Source: Sipunculus nudus (Eukaryota; Annelida; Sipuncula; Golfingiida; Sipunculidae). From it: a stretch of 64,000 nucleotides of DNA. Positions 12,741 through 24,422 of the stretch are shown here, piece after piece; position 1 is the stretch's first letter, and each line of letters starts with the position of its first letter. The stretch lies in the NCBI GenBank assembly GCA_026874595.1, contig CM049316.1, positions 70,357,676 to 70,421,675 on the forward strand. Direction: 5' to 3'. The position numbers were made by a program, and so were the translations under genes. The notes below the pieces were generated by a model. It had not been told where the DNA came from. It searched no databases and worked only from the letters and a program-made list of their open reading frames with translations.

Positions 12741-13304
12741 AAAAATGAACAAATTTTTGTCTTATGGTCAACTTGGTATCAGATAAGAGCTTGTACCTAT
12801 AATGATATAAATATAGGGTATCCAAACAAGTTGTACTGGTGTTTGAAGGAGCTTTAACAAAGCTCCAGTCCATAAAGATGTGATGCAAAAGTGGGTAACT
12901 GAAATGTTTGGATGCGGCTACATGCGCAAAGGAATGCTACCACTGTCACAGGTCGGAATGAAGTTTAAACAAAAAATAATGGACAAGAAGTCTGCATTCC
13001 AAGGAATGCAAGCTTCCGCCACATGGGGGACGCAGACGGACACTCACCACAGAAGTTAGAGCATTTTTTATTAAAAAAAAACGCTCTTTGGACATTGAAA
13101 TCCTGAAGTTAATACTTTGAAATTGCCAGTGTACACAAGCATTGGAGATAACCACTGGACACCGAAGTACTTGCCTCTCGACCGTGACCTGAACAGGTGG
13201 GCAGGCGACGTACATGGCGCATGATTGCGGGAGTTATGTTGTGAAAACACACACACACACAACCATACCTAATACTCATACACGAACGAGAAAGAACGCA
13301 TACA

Positions 13305-13319
13305 CCCCCCCCCCCCCCC
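13305..13319. repeat. Poly(C) tract
   Basis: Fifteen consecutive C, about 45 bp after a (CA)n run at 13246-13262. Confidence 0.95.
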
Positions 13320-14277
13320 TGGCGATGGCAACAATCTAATATTCGAATGATTTCTTGTGCTTTCTAAAACGAGATTTAAGACCTGTACAGCAAGTCACAT
13401 GCACGTTTCCTCTGAGGCTATTACTGTGGCGTCGGCGGCGAAAAGACTCCGAATCTACAAATTTCATATGGCTCCGGAGAAAACAAACCCCCGTATTCAA
13501 TCACTTGGCGGGTCTAGAGGCGCAAACACCAAGAACGTTCCGGAGTGGAAGCTGTAATCCTGACAAAAATGTTGCAATCTTAAGTTTTTTTCTGAATCAC
13601 GCAAACTAAACAAAAGATTTTTTTTATAATATCTTTATTTCAACAAAAGTATACCAAGAATAACAAATATAGTATTATTACATTGCATTGTAATGTTCAC
13701 AATCGATTGTCATCTTTCTCAGTTGGTCCCCATTTCAAATAATGGAGCTGTAATCTATCCTTCTCTTTTGCTACTCTATATTCAATATTTTTAACATAAT
13801 CTACTTTTGACTGATGAACAAAGATCTGAGCTTGTTTCAAAATGCAGACATATCCCTAATCCCCATAGATCTCTAGCTAACCAAGGCTTACTGCTTCATA
13901 ACAAAACAACATCAGTCGTAAAGAACACACACCTGCTGAATTCAGTGGCATGTATGTGTAACTACCCATTATCGTAATATTAGTTTTAGGTATTTGGCAT
14001 ACTTTTCGCGACGGATATATCACCGGGTCGTCCATCAGTACCTATACCAGTGAATCTGGCCCATGTCAACTTTGTCCATGGATAACCTGTCCCGCGTAAC
14101 TGTCCCTATGCAAGAAAGGGTAATACAGATATGAACATGGCGTTATTTTGGCGGAATATGACATGTACCTAACCCACCTACGACGCGAGAAAAAAGCTTT
14201 CGATATTGAACCAGCTTCTTTGTCCAAGGGGAAAAGTCAAGAACCTTAGACACGTTTGACCAAATGTTTATGTTATA

Positions 14278-14409
14278 GCAGGCGCGGATCCAGAATGCCC
14301 CCCCCCCCCCTGCTCCCGACCATTTTTAGGTAAATTACGCGACACTATCTACCATACTATTTTATGCTAGAAAAAAAGATATATCATAGCTGACCCCCCC
14401 CCCCCCCCC
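14278..14409. repeat. Paired poly(C) tracts after GGCGCGGATCCAGAATG
   Basis: C runs at 14298-14310 and 14394-14409. The lead-in CAGGCGCGGATCCAG resembles terminal sequence of hAT-type repeats seen in other invertebrates (recalled, not searched). Confidence 0.5.
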
Positions 14410-16352
14410 AATCTGTCATTTTTAAGTGTTTGGTTTATCTATTCATACTATATTATCTTAAAAGATATTTTCGCGTGTCACTGAAAATCAGAACTAACCG
14501 TTTTTGTGCCTTGATCAGAGCTTGAAGAATAACAAAATAGCTTGCACAGTGTATGTGTTAATATATATATATATACTCTTTTATTTCAATCCTGTATATC
14601 GAGTTATATTTTTTATGTTGGCCCAAAAGTCGCCACTGATGAAGCTTTTTAGTTTGGTGTTGAATGAGAAGCCAAAAAAATTTAATTAAATTTACTGTTT
14701 TCTAGATTACCAAAATTTCGTCGAGGAGGGCCCCCGGGCGTCCCATCAAGCAGGGCATGACCAATTTTCCAGATTATTCATAATTATTTGCTTATGAGGC
14801 GCAGATCATAAAAAAACATGATATATAAATAAATATAACACTATAAAAAATATTAAATATCATTAAAATCAGTGCCCCTAAGATTCTGGAACTCTTTTGT
14901 CCTGAAACAAGTGACAGTTTCGGAATACTCTTGAAACCCCCTTTGAGTGTTACAACCTGTGAATATATATATACAATTTTAAACCGAATACTAGTATACT
15001 GAGCACCTTTATTGCGTAAATGAACTGGTGTGTCCTCACAGGAGAAACGCTATAAAACTTTACTTTGGAAACCAGAACCCTTATAAGAAGTGTTTTTGCA
15101 CCTGCCTTGGAAAGGTCTCTTTGATTCGGGAAAACAGAACTATTACGTTGGTCCAAATCTGGTGCAATCTTTTGACACATGTATACTAAATCTCCAAGGT
15201 GTTGTTTTAAGTCCCTCCAGACAAACTTACTGAACCTTGTTTATTCATAACCGGAGTAAAAAAGTCATATTGTGTCACAAAGCAGCTATAAAATTCTAAA
15301 CTGACATTGTTTTGAGCGCAAGCCAAGATCCACACCCCAAGATCAGGAGGTTTACAGTTACCGTAGTGTCCCAAAAGATTTAGGCCATCGTACCGTAAGG
15401 ATTCCAGGGAGTCGTACCATGGAAGCGTCACGTATTTCCGGATCTGTCCACCCCGCGATAAGAATATGACTAGAATATGAAAGAAATTGTTGCACTTGTA
15501 TTTTGCGTTTTTATTTTACCGTATTTCATATTATAGAATCCTAAACTTGTATTTACATTATTGCTTTGTCCATTTACCCATCATGAATTACTGATGTATT
15601 TTGATCGATTGAATCGTAAATTTTGCAGTTACGAAAAGGGTAAAGTGTTATAAATATATAAAGTTAAAAAAATAAGGGTTGCTTCGGGTGAGCTCGGAGT
15701 GATGGCAACCAGTTTTGTTGCAACTCTTTTATCCTATCTTTTTAAAGGATAGGTGCATGGCCTGTTAGGAGCACTGTCTATTGAATGAGGATGAAGGCCA
15801 CGGTATATTTTGGTAAAAAATAAAAATATAACAGAACAGAATGTTTAGAAAATTCGTACAAGTCCCAATTACAGGATATATATCTCTGATTGAGGGATCG
15901 ATGAAATTCTTTAATTTACTCGATCAACGGCATAGGAGTGTTTTTATCAGTCTTTGTCGGTACAAAAACTTTAAATTTTAGGCTGCACAAACCCAGAATT
16001 AAAACTTAATATCTGGAGGTCACCTGCATATAATACAGTGAAGAATGCATCCATACAGTAATAATGATATATATGTCATTATTAAGCCTTCTGAATTTTA
16101 GGATTTATATGCACGGCTTACAAATAATCCGTTAAGACATCAGAGCGAATCTCTGAGGTTCCATCGATATTTGACCATTAAGCAATGAAAGTATACGGAA
16201 CATTTTTTTTTTAACTTAATATATAAAAAAAAATAGCCAGTGCAATTTCTTTCTTAAGCTCCTTCCGTTTAGGGTTTAAGGCATGGCTTTAAGGTGGCGC
16301 AGTGGATCAAATGGGTGTTGAAGGAGATTTTAAACGTATTCCTTCAATGTAT

Positions 16353-16933
16353 TGTTACAGGTATCTGTTTTCTTGTGCACAGGAGTGTTACATGTGTCTA
16401 TTGACATTCTGATTCGTGTAGCGTTATAAATTAGGGGCTATTTAGAGCCGTGTTTAGAGCCGACAGAAAGGAAAATACCAGCGAGCACTAAGAGTATTAC
16501 TTTCTCGTCAGTTTTGGGACCTTACAGATATTTGCAGCTGTGTCAGATATTTAACGGACTTAATACAGATTTAATACGGACTGTCTCCAGTTTGCCTTTG
16601 GATTATTACTATTTACGTGGATTATTGGTGTTAAAGGAATCTTGTTGAGCTGTGACAGTGTTGGTATCCAGCTATCAAAGCCGTGGATCCGGACACTCTG
16701 GTACTGTAAATTTTATTGTTATACTGTGTAATTGTATTGATTTAGTGTATTGTAATGTAAGGATTGTTTTAAGAATAAATTGTAATTATTTGTTTACAAA
16801 AAACACTGACTTCTTTATTCATTCCCCTAGCCATTTTACGCTGCCAAGTGTTACATAATCCGCTTTTTTATATCCGTAACAAAATTTGTGCTCATCACGA
16901 TTATGTGATCTGTTGTTATTAGGTTCCCTAACA
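16353..16933 (+). mobile_element. Solo LTR, short-U3 subtype (581 bp)
   Basis: It begins TGTTACAGGT and ends GGTTCCCTAACA. The terminal TGTTAC / (G/C)TAACA inverted repeats are typical of LTR retrotransposons. The flanks GTAT (16349-16352) and GTAT (16934-16937) form a perfect 4-bp target-site duplication. It contains TATAAA at 16425 and AATAAA at 16774. The 3' ~250 bp match the two longer LTRs at 19814 and 25496 closely, while the 5' (U3) part differs. No internal coding region adjoins it. Confidence 0.9.
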
Positions 16934-16937
16934 GTAT

Positions 16938-18711
16938 ATATTCCGACAATGTATATGCATTTATTCCTCTGAAAAGTATCCTCCCCAGCTGTACTAGATC
17001 CCCGGTCATGTGTATGTTGTTGACGTCGTCTATTTTGCAATTTCTGTGGGCGTCCTGTGCTATGGCTCGTAAAACAGCTCGCTCTTTGCAATCGTTTTCT
17101 AACTGATAGCTGATCCAGGAAACTGTCCTATTGCGACTGACACTAGTCTCTTCCGAGATTATACTGATTTCACAGGTCTCCTGTATAAAATGTTAATTAT
17201 GTATTTGTGACGTCAGTTACATCATGGCTGCGACGAGAGCAGCCTCTAAAAGAAATCTAAACAAATCCACTTGTATATATTTTCATAGAACTGTTTTTTT
17301 GTGAATCCTACTAAAAGTAAGGGAAATTCCATCAAAGGACGCTATAGAATAATTTTAAACATGTAAATATTTTGGTTAATAAACATGTTAATATTTTGGT
17401 TAAAATGTTTCTCTTCATTTAATTACCTGTGTTATCCTTATTTGATACAGGAACAAACTGTTATCGATATGTGTTGTTCAGCCATGTTAGGCATGCTAAA
17501 CCCACAAGATGTCATCTGCAGTGACCCCTAACCTGACTTAATAGACATTCTCTATACGGAATGTTCGCTTAATGGATTTAGGTCGAATGATACGATGGCA
17601 AGTTTCGTTATATAAACTGAAATACGAACCTGAGGTTCCGAAACGATTCTCGTGCTTCAGATAGGGGAAACGGTGTTACTTTTGTCATTTAGAGTAACGA
17701 AATATGATTTTTAATGTTCAATACAAAGGACCCGAACTCTCAACTTTAGCTATCGCCGGCAGCTGGCGCATGGGAAATTGTAAAGATCTGTTAAGCAAGC
17801 ATGATTCCAGAAAGCACACAATTCAGCAATATCTGGATTTTTAAACTCAGAAAGTCGAAATTAAGTCAATGCTTACCCCACTTTTAGGCTCGAACCCGTA
17901 TCTCCCATTGTATTAGTAGTCAGGTAAAGGTTTCGATTACCGGGATTGGACCAAGTACAATGTGTATATCACAACAGTTAACACGTTGATATCGTCAAAC
18001 GCGGTAAAAGTAATACAAATCAGGAGTGTGTTTGAGCGTGTGTTTACTGTTTCATAATAATATCCAAATCAAGTTCATTTCATCATGAAACGATTTGTTT
18101 CCATGTACCGTTTGTTGAGGGAAGTGGAAAATAACAGTAATAAATGATATTTCCTTTAAAACAGGTTTTTCTGTAAATGGACTGAACCTAATTTAAAAGA
18201 CATTAGAGCGAATATCCCATGTTCTATTGAGGTTTCATTTTTCTTCAATTCGAGCACAGGCGGGATTTAACCAGGGACCTTTACTTTATTACATGACTGG
18301 GTTTCTGAACTTTGGTGTGATATCAGAGATTGCAACGTGTCGTGAACATCAGAAACATGGCCCTGAGAATTTTCAATTTTCCGCCAGACAGTTAGAGCCT
18401 CGGTTATGATGGATGCCTTCCAGATAGACTGGTACCTGACGCTATTATATGTCCTGCTGCTCTAGGTCCATTATATCGACTGGCAAACAGACTTTTTTCC
18501 TCAGGCGAAGAAAAATACAAATTTAGGAGCAACACTGACTCCAAAACGTGTGGTGTTAGGATTTGCTTGTTTTCTCAATTTGAGTTTAAATAAAGATAGA
18601 ATACCACTCAACTTACATTTCAAAGCTGTTGGGGTGGTGTGCACTAGCTACCTTCTAATATCGGTAAAAGTAAAACTAAAAGCATGTTCTCTGTATCACC
18701 AGTTGGAGATA
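16938..18711. other. Unique sequence, no feature seen apart from a short duplication
   Basis: Only chance frames of about 60-75 codons. A TGACGTCAG site near 17208. Confidence 0.55.
17359..17405 (+). repeat. Short tandem duplication (~21 bp)
   Basis: AACATGTAAATATTTTGGTTAATA is followed directly by AACATGTTAATATTTTGGTTAA. Confidence 0.85.
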
Positions 18712-18959
18712 TATTGCCTCCGCCAAGAGGGTATGCGTACATTCCCGTTCGTGTATGTGTTTGTGTGTGTTTGATTATTTACAACATAACTCAATCATGG
18801 ACGGAGTCTAATGATATTTTTAGGACATTTCGGGAATTGGCTAATGAGGAATCGATTCCATTTTGGTCACATGATCCGGATTCAGGAAAGTCATCAACGA
18901 ATAATCACAAATGTACAGTCACTTATGCACGAATGAACCTAGGAATATGGGCCGAATAA
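18712..18959 (+). repeat. Dispersed repeat containing CTCCGCCAAG...CGTTCGTGT, copy 1
   Basis: CCTCCGCCAAGAGGGTATGC, ATTCCCGTTCGTGTATGTGT, ACAACATAACTCAATCATG and GATCCGGATTCAGG occur in order, matching the segment at 44776. I know similar 'cctccgccaag / gttcgtgt / gatccggat' repeats from many marine invertebrate genomes. The open frame across it is a by-product. Confidence 0.7.
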
Positions 18960-19770
18960 GTGAAGGCAAACACGGGTTGGATCATGCCTTTATAGATAAA
19001 GTGCGTTAACAAGAAAGTTTTCTTACAATGTCTCTAGCCATGTATCCCACTTGTGTTAGGATACGCTTTTCAGAATTCAATTTTGCAACGGGGAATGCAT
19101 TTATATAGTTCAACATTTTGGTGTATTCATGCAAAAATAACTAGCAAACAAGCAAAAATGCATACAAACCGAGGTGACAACCCTGGTGGCTTCCCATGCC
19201 TTAAAAATGCGTCATATGATGCCAGTGATTTCTAGGTTATTGCATATGTCTCGTTTTATTTGCAAATGAAAAAAAACTCAGCACAGAAGAAGTTGTAAGT
19301 TTATCTGAGATGTTTATGTATCAGGTGAGGTCCAAATAATTACAAAGTTGAGTTCAAAGTTTTCAACAGAAAACTCCTTATTACTCTCATTGTGCGGGGG
19401 AGACAGACTTGACGCAGCACATGTTCAATATTTTTATTCTGTATATCTCTATCTTGACAATGACTGGAACTCCTTGTTTATATACATACAGTGGATCGCA
19501 GCTGCAGCAAACTCTCTCCACTAATTAGCCAATCAGCGATATTCTTACTCGACCAAACAGGGATGGCCGGGTATTCACAGGACCGTATAACGGCTGCTGA
19601 CTTCCAGGGGTGTTGGACTTCTGTGTGAGTAATGAAGTTGGTGCATAATATACTCTAAGTAACCTTATGACTCTCTGACGAAATCATCCACATTCATGTA
19701 CCCATCTGATCAATTATTGATATATGATATATACTTGTCAGTCTTATCACTGAATACATGAACACGTAAA

Positions 19771-19772
<2 letters not shown>

Positions 19773-19813
<41 letters not shown>
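19773..19813. repeat. (AT)n microsatellite, target of a solo LTR insertion
   Basis: About 20 AT units end exactly at the LTR. A few AT units continue after 20623, showing that the LTR split the tract. Confidence 0.95.
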
Positions 19814-19817
<4 letters not shown>

Positions 19818-20623
19818 ACAGGTGCTCTTTTTATTATTTGACATGGGGCGTAACTCCTGATGTGGCACTCGTGTCTGGCCGCGTATTACATTCTATGTTT
19901 AATCCGTGCTGGTTGGACTCTCGTTGTCATGTGAGCCTTGGGCTTTCACGCCTGGTCGTGGGTCACGTGATGAGCCTGGTGTGTAGAGATACACGGCGAT
20001 GTTTTCTAGAGAATTCCTGAAACGCGTGTTTACTGTTGAGTAGGACCTTATAGACTGTTCGAGCAGTGGAAAATTCCCGGCTTGGGGTGTGAAGGTATAT
20101 AAAGGGGCTGTTTTTTAGAACAGAAGGGCAGACAGAAAAGCAGATTCCAGCGGACGTAGAAGCGTGTGTCAGATTCTAAGACCTTATCCGACGAATGCGG
20201 CAATTATACATTTTCAAAGACTTTCTCCTGGATTTTATACATTTGGACTTCAGTTTATTTCTGGATGTTGCAAGAACTTTCCACTGGACTGTAATTCTCC
20301 GAGAGTTTACATTTAAAGGACTTATCGTTGTGATGGTGTTGGTATCCAGGTACTGTATCATTATCTTTCTGTTTGATTTTATTGACTTGTTGCTATAATG
20401 CTGTTTTACTGTATAATTGTATTGATTTAGTGTATTGTATTGTTAGGGTTGTTTTAAGAATAAATTATAGTTATTTGTTAACAAAAAACCACTGACTTCT
20501 TTATTCATTCCCCTAGACATTTCACGCTGCCTAGTGTTACAGAATCTGATTTGTTTTTTATCTCCATCACAAAATTTGTGTTCATCATGCATACGTGATC
20601 TGTTTATATTAGGTTCCGTAACA
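19814..20623 (+). mobile_element. Solo LTR (810 bp) inserted in an (AT)n microsatellite
   Basis: TGTTACAGGTGCTC at the left end and GGTTCCGTAACA at the right end. TATATAAA at 20096 and AATAAA at 20459 mark the likely promoter and polyadenylation signal, giving a U3-R-U5 order on the plus strand. The flanks are ATAT/ATAT, a 4-bp duplication that is ambiguous because the target is (AT)n. Neither side carries gag-pol sequence, so it is a solo LTR. Confidence 0.92.
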
Positions 20624-20629
20624 ATATAT

Positions 20630-22300
20630 ATACTTTAATTGATCAATCATATAACATATTTAATATTCAAATCATTTGGTGATCATTATATTAAGTATTT
20701 CGTTATGAATAAATATTTGGTTTAGATAATCCTTGCATAGGACTGAAACAGAATTTTCACAACTTTTCACAAAAGAAACAAAAAGGCGAGATTTTGATAA
20801 ATTATTGAAATTTCCTCATTTCTCATGGTGTCATGCGGGATTGGGTCTAGAGGACAAATGCTTTGAAGTGCTAGGCTGTAACTACCATGGACTCCAAGAC
20901 AAAACCGAGGTACCAACCGAGGAAGATTAAGGAAGGAATGCAAGAAGACAGCAAGCAAGGGAAAAGAATAGTCTGCTCAATCTAAGCACCGAAATAGAAA
21001 AGCTCAAAATGTAGAGTCTTTTGGGGAGGAATACGGACAATCAGTTTGATAAGCACGTTCAGCCATCTGAGAAATAAGCCAGATTTGCGCCTGTGATCAG
21101 AGGCAGAGAGACGGCACGCGAAGGAAGCGCTATCAATGACAACACAGATTAGGTTAGGCCGAGCGCAATATGCGAGAGACGCTGATGCCGCCGAAATAAA
21201 ATAGAAAAACCCAAATCAATACCTTAGCTTTGATTTATTATCGTGACTGTACCTGAATATGAAATATATAATTTAGTTACCAAGTGCAAAAGTCCTTTAA
21301 AACGGGTTTTTATTATTTGTTTTATTCTGCCTACATAAAGTTCATTTTAGAATAATAATGATTATAATAACACTCACGATGGAATGTTTTTAGTATACCT
21401 TGTGTACTTAGCATTTTATATTTTAATAATTTATCGCCGACCCCTCCCCCCCCCCCCCCTCCCGGTCATGCATATAGTTACAATAGGGGACGTTATTACA
21501 ATAGGGGCCGTAACATAGCATCCCATCAAGGAAAAATGCCCAAACAGGTAAGGACACAGGCCACAAATTTGTTCAATTTTTGAGATGCAAAATGAACATG
21601 TTATTACATATCTGATGCACACAACATATTGTCTACGCTTTCAAACCACGACCCACATGAGTACTTGCAGGATAATACTTTGACCTTTAAATTTTGTCGG
21701 TAACTTTTACCAATGTGTTTAATCTTCCTCTGTTAGTTTAGTTTGGCTGAACACAAATGTTTCTTAGCGAAACCATACAAACCTTACAGGCTCCATATGA
21801 CGGAAAAAATTATGGGTGGAAGTTCTTAGATCCCTAATAGTGCAGGAGCATCGATTTCAATTTTTTTATTTATTATTTCTTTTTTTTTTTTTGGCCATTT
21901 TCCCGTTGCTTGAGATCTCCAATATGGCTGATTTGCAAACGCTGGTTTATGCACAATATATTCCTAGGTCACATATTTTCACCTGATATTTATTTTGACC
22001 TTAAACGTATTCCTTACATCGTACAAGCCATAGCTTATTCCCTAATATCGCTCGGAGGGCCTTCCAATAATCGCTTGGCGCTTGTATACATCTACTTCGT
22101 ATATTTTCTGGTTGGTTCTGTGTTGATAAATACAATCCAAAGGGAAAAATTTAGCGTCATTTTGCCTCTGACAAAAGACAGTCTATAGAGATGTCGGCAT
22201 GCCATGCTTAGTAAAGACGAGAACCGCACCGTCAGTTTAGATGCGCACATTTTGGCAGTAAGACAAGGCCAGACGGGCTACAGGTACGCTGTCACTTAAA
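20630..22300. other. Unique sequence between solo LTR and local duplication
   Basis: 20740-21200 is richer in purines and open for short stretches, with a basic 34-codon frame near 20888, but no family is recognised. A poly(C) run lies at 21446. Confidence 0.5.
21446..21459. repeat. Poly(C) tract
   Basis: Fourteen consecutive C. Confidence 0.95.
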
Positions 22301-22301
22301 A

Positions 22302-22431
22302 TAAACCTGCCCAATCGTTATATATGTTTGTACTTTCTAACAACACCTACCTTGCGCTATATAAAGTAAACCTGCCCAATTGTAAGATATGTTTGTACTT
22401 TCTAACAACACCTACCTTTTCCTATGAAAAT
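22302..22431 (+). repeat. Direct duplication, 65-bp period
   Basis: AAACCTGCCCAAT...ATATGTTTGTACTTTCTAACAACACCTACCTT occurs twice (CCTGC at 22306 and 22371) with few differences, so it is a recent local duplication. Confidence 0.9.
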
Positions 22432-22439
22432 CACGGTGT

Positions 22440-23894
22440 AACTCAGCATTTTGGTAAAACCCCTTAAACGTTTGATGAATTTCTTACATGAATACAATAT
22501 GTACTGAACAAGAGCCAATTCGTATTCTACACAAGAAATGCCTTGTAACTAAAATGATGGATTTATACTTTAGTAGGTGAGTTTGCATGTGGTTTCGCAC
22601 TGTGTTCATTCATAAATCGTAGGCTAATGTAAAGATAACCAGCTGTTTACAGTGCAGTGAATTCCCCGTATGACTTGTGTCACGATTATGCTTACCAGTC
22701 CAATATAAACCCCTACTGAATCGCACTGAAAACCCATCAAACAGGGATGAAGATGTATCTTTATGTCACTGATAGCGCTCGGTATAGGTTTATTTCTATT
22801 TTCCTTCTAATTTTGTCTGAATTTTGTCAGGAACTATTACTTTCCAGGAGTCAACTCGGTGTTACATGCAAATGCCCAGTAAAATAACGTGCTAAACTTA
22901 ACTGGTTATATTTAACCTTCCCTCAAAGACCCTACAACATGAACACACGCACGGATAGGAATTTTCGTAATATCACATTGAATACCAATTTATAGAGCAT
23001 ACATCCGCCTTGTGGAAGGTTCATACCAGAACATACAACACTCGTGATGTGACATATACACAAGCATTTAAAAAACTATACCTCACTAAGTTTTTTAAAC
23101 ATGAGAACATTGAGGAATATGATTATTATGCGGAAATACAGTGTACAACAGGCACGCAATTGTATTACCGTCAATACTGGCAAAATGCCCTAGCTCTGAA
23201 AAGCAAGAAAAAGACGCAGTACCAGTGTACATCAGTACTAACATAAAATATGTTCGTATGGTCGTCCGTCTCTGTGCGTAAGGTAATCACAGTCACCGTG
23301 CGGCTCTCTATGACACTATTGATCGTTGGGATGTTGAGGTGATAGCTCGCCGGAGCTGATTCTACGGGCGGACCGTCCCGTCGCTAGCGTCGCTTAGTAT
23401 TCAGTAACGCCAGTGCCTTGGTAGTACTTCATCCCGCTTTATGCCGCGTTAGCTTTACACACACATACATACATACATAACGACGTGCGCTGACCGTCCA
23501 TAGACATTCTCCAAACATAGGATTATCTGTTATCATTATATTCAAGGTCTGCCTTTGGGCTCAAGCGCAATGATTTTTCCTCTGCGTCCAGTTTGGTCTA
23601 CACATCTCATTGGTACACTTACTTGACCGAACGTACAACTGCATAAGAGGAAATCAACTGCACAGGGAAGCGAAGAGCAAACAGTCTGACAAAGGAAGGC
23701 TAAAGGTAAGTTGTCTAATCTTATTGTATATGCTGTTAAGAAATATAAACTTTGTAAACGCAAAGCAATCAAAGGATTTTCTTTATTTTTAATAGTTTAA
23801 TAGTTTCTTTTATCTCTGTCACAAATAACTTTACCTTCCAAGAACTTAATGTTGTAAGAGTTTCCAACTTGGTATTTAAATATAAGGATTGCAT

Positions 23895-23956
<62 letters not shown>

Positions 23957-24420
23957 TAGCCTACTCTTATGTGTATTTAATTGTTATACTCAATAATGAT
24001 TCAAGATATCAGGAATCTTGAATGATTATAGCATGATGATGTATTGTCAGGTAAAGTGTGTTGATTGGCGTTACGGTGTGTCCGTTCTTAGCGCTTAGAC
24101 GTCCGTACGCTCCTTAGTGCTCATTCGGTCAAATCTGTGTCCGTAAGCACGTCAGGTTACGTTACGGACAACCATCCACGTCCCTCTTTCCATACTACAA
24201 GGAGGCCAGCCAATATATTAAATGTACTTACTGTGACCCGACCACACCGAAATTTAGTCATTTACTGCCATTCACGAATCACTTTCCGATTCGTTTTGGT
24301 GCCTCAATCGTTTCCTCTGTCGTAGCTGAAAGGCCAAAGAAAAGCCTGCCTGAGACGTCATAGGTCGTGGGATCATCGTACTTAATCTTAGCGACATCGT
24401 AGCAGGTGACAACACTAATT
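22440..24420. other. Unique sequence with one consensus splice donor and a (GA)n tract
   Basis: CTAAAG|GTAAGTTG at 23705/23706 is a textbook donor, but no coding frame leads to it. It could end a non-coding 5' exon or be chance. Confidence 0.4.
23898..23954. repeat. (GA)n microsatellite
   Basis: About 28 uninterrupted GA units. Confidence 0.97.
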
Positions 24421-24422
24421 AA

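Larger units (their letters stand above)
12745..16352. other. Non-coding stretch with poly(C), (CA)n and AT microsatellites
   Basis: 13400-13560 is locally GC-richer and open in two frames, but neither product is recognisable nor bounded by clear splice sites. The remainder is unique AT-rich sequence. Confidence 0.55.

Noticed and set aside
13357-13557. Two overlapping open frames in a GC-richer patch
   Set aside because: Neither product is recognisable. The overlap in two frames is expected from local composition.
16353-20623. One complete LTR retrotransposon between the first two LTRs
   Set aside because: Each LTR has its own different 4-bp duplication, and there is no gag-pol sequence between them.
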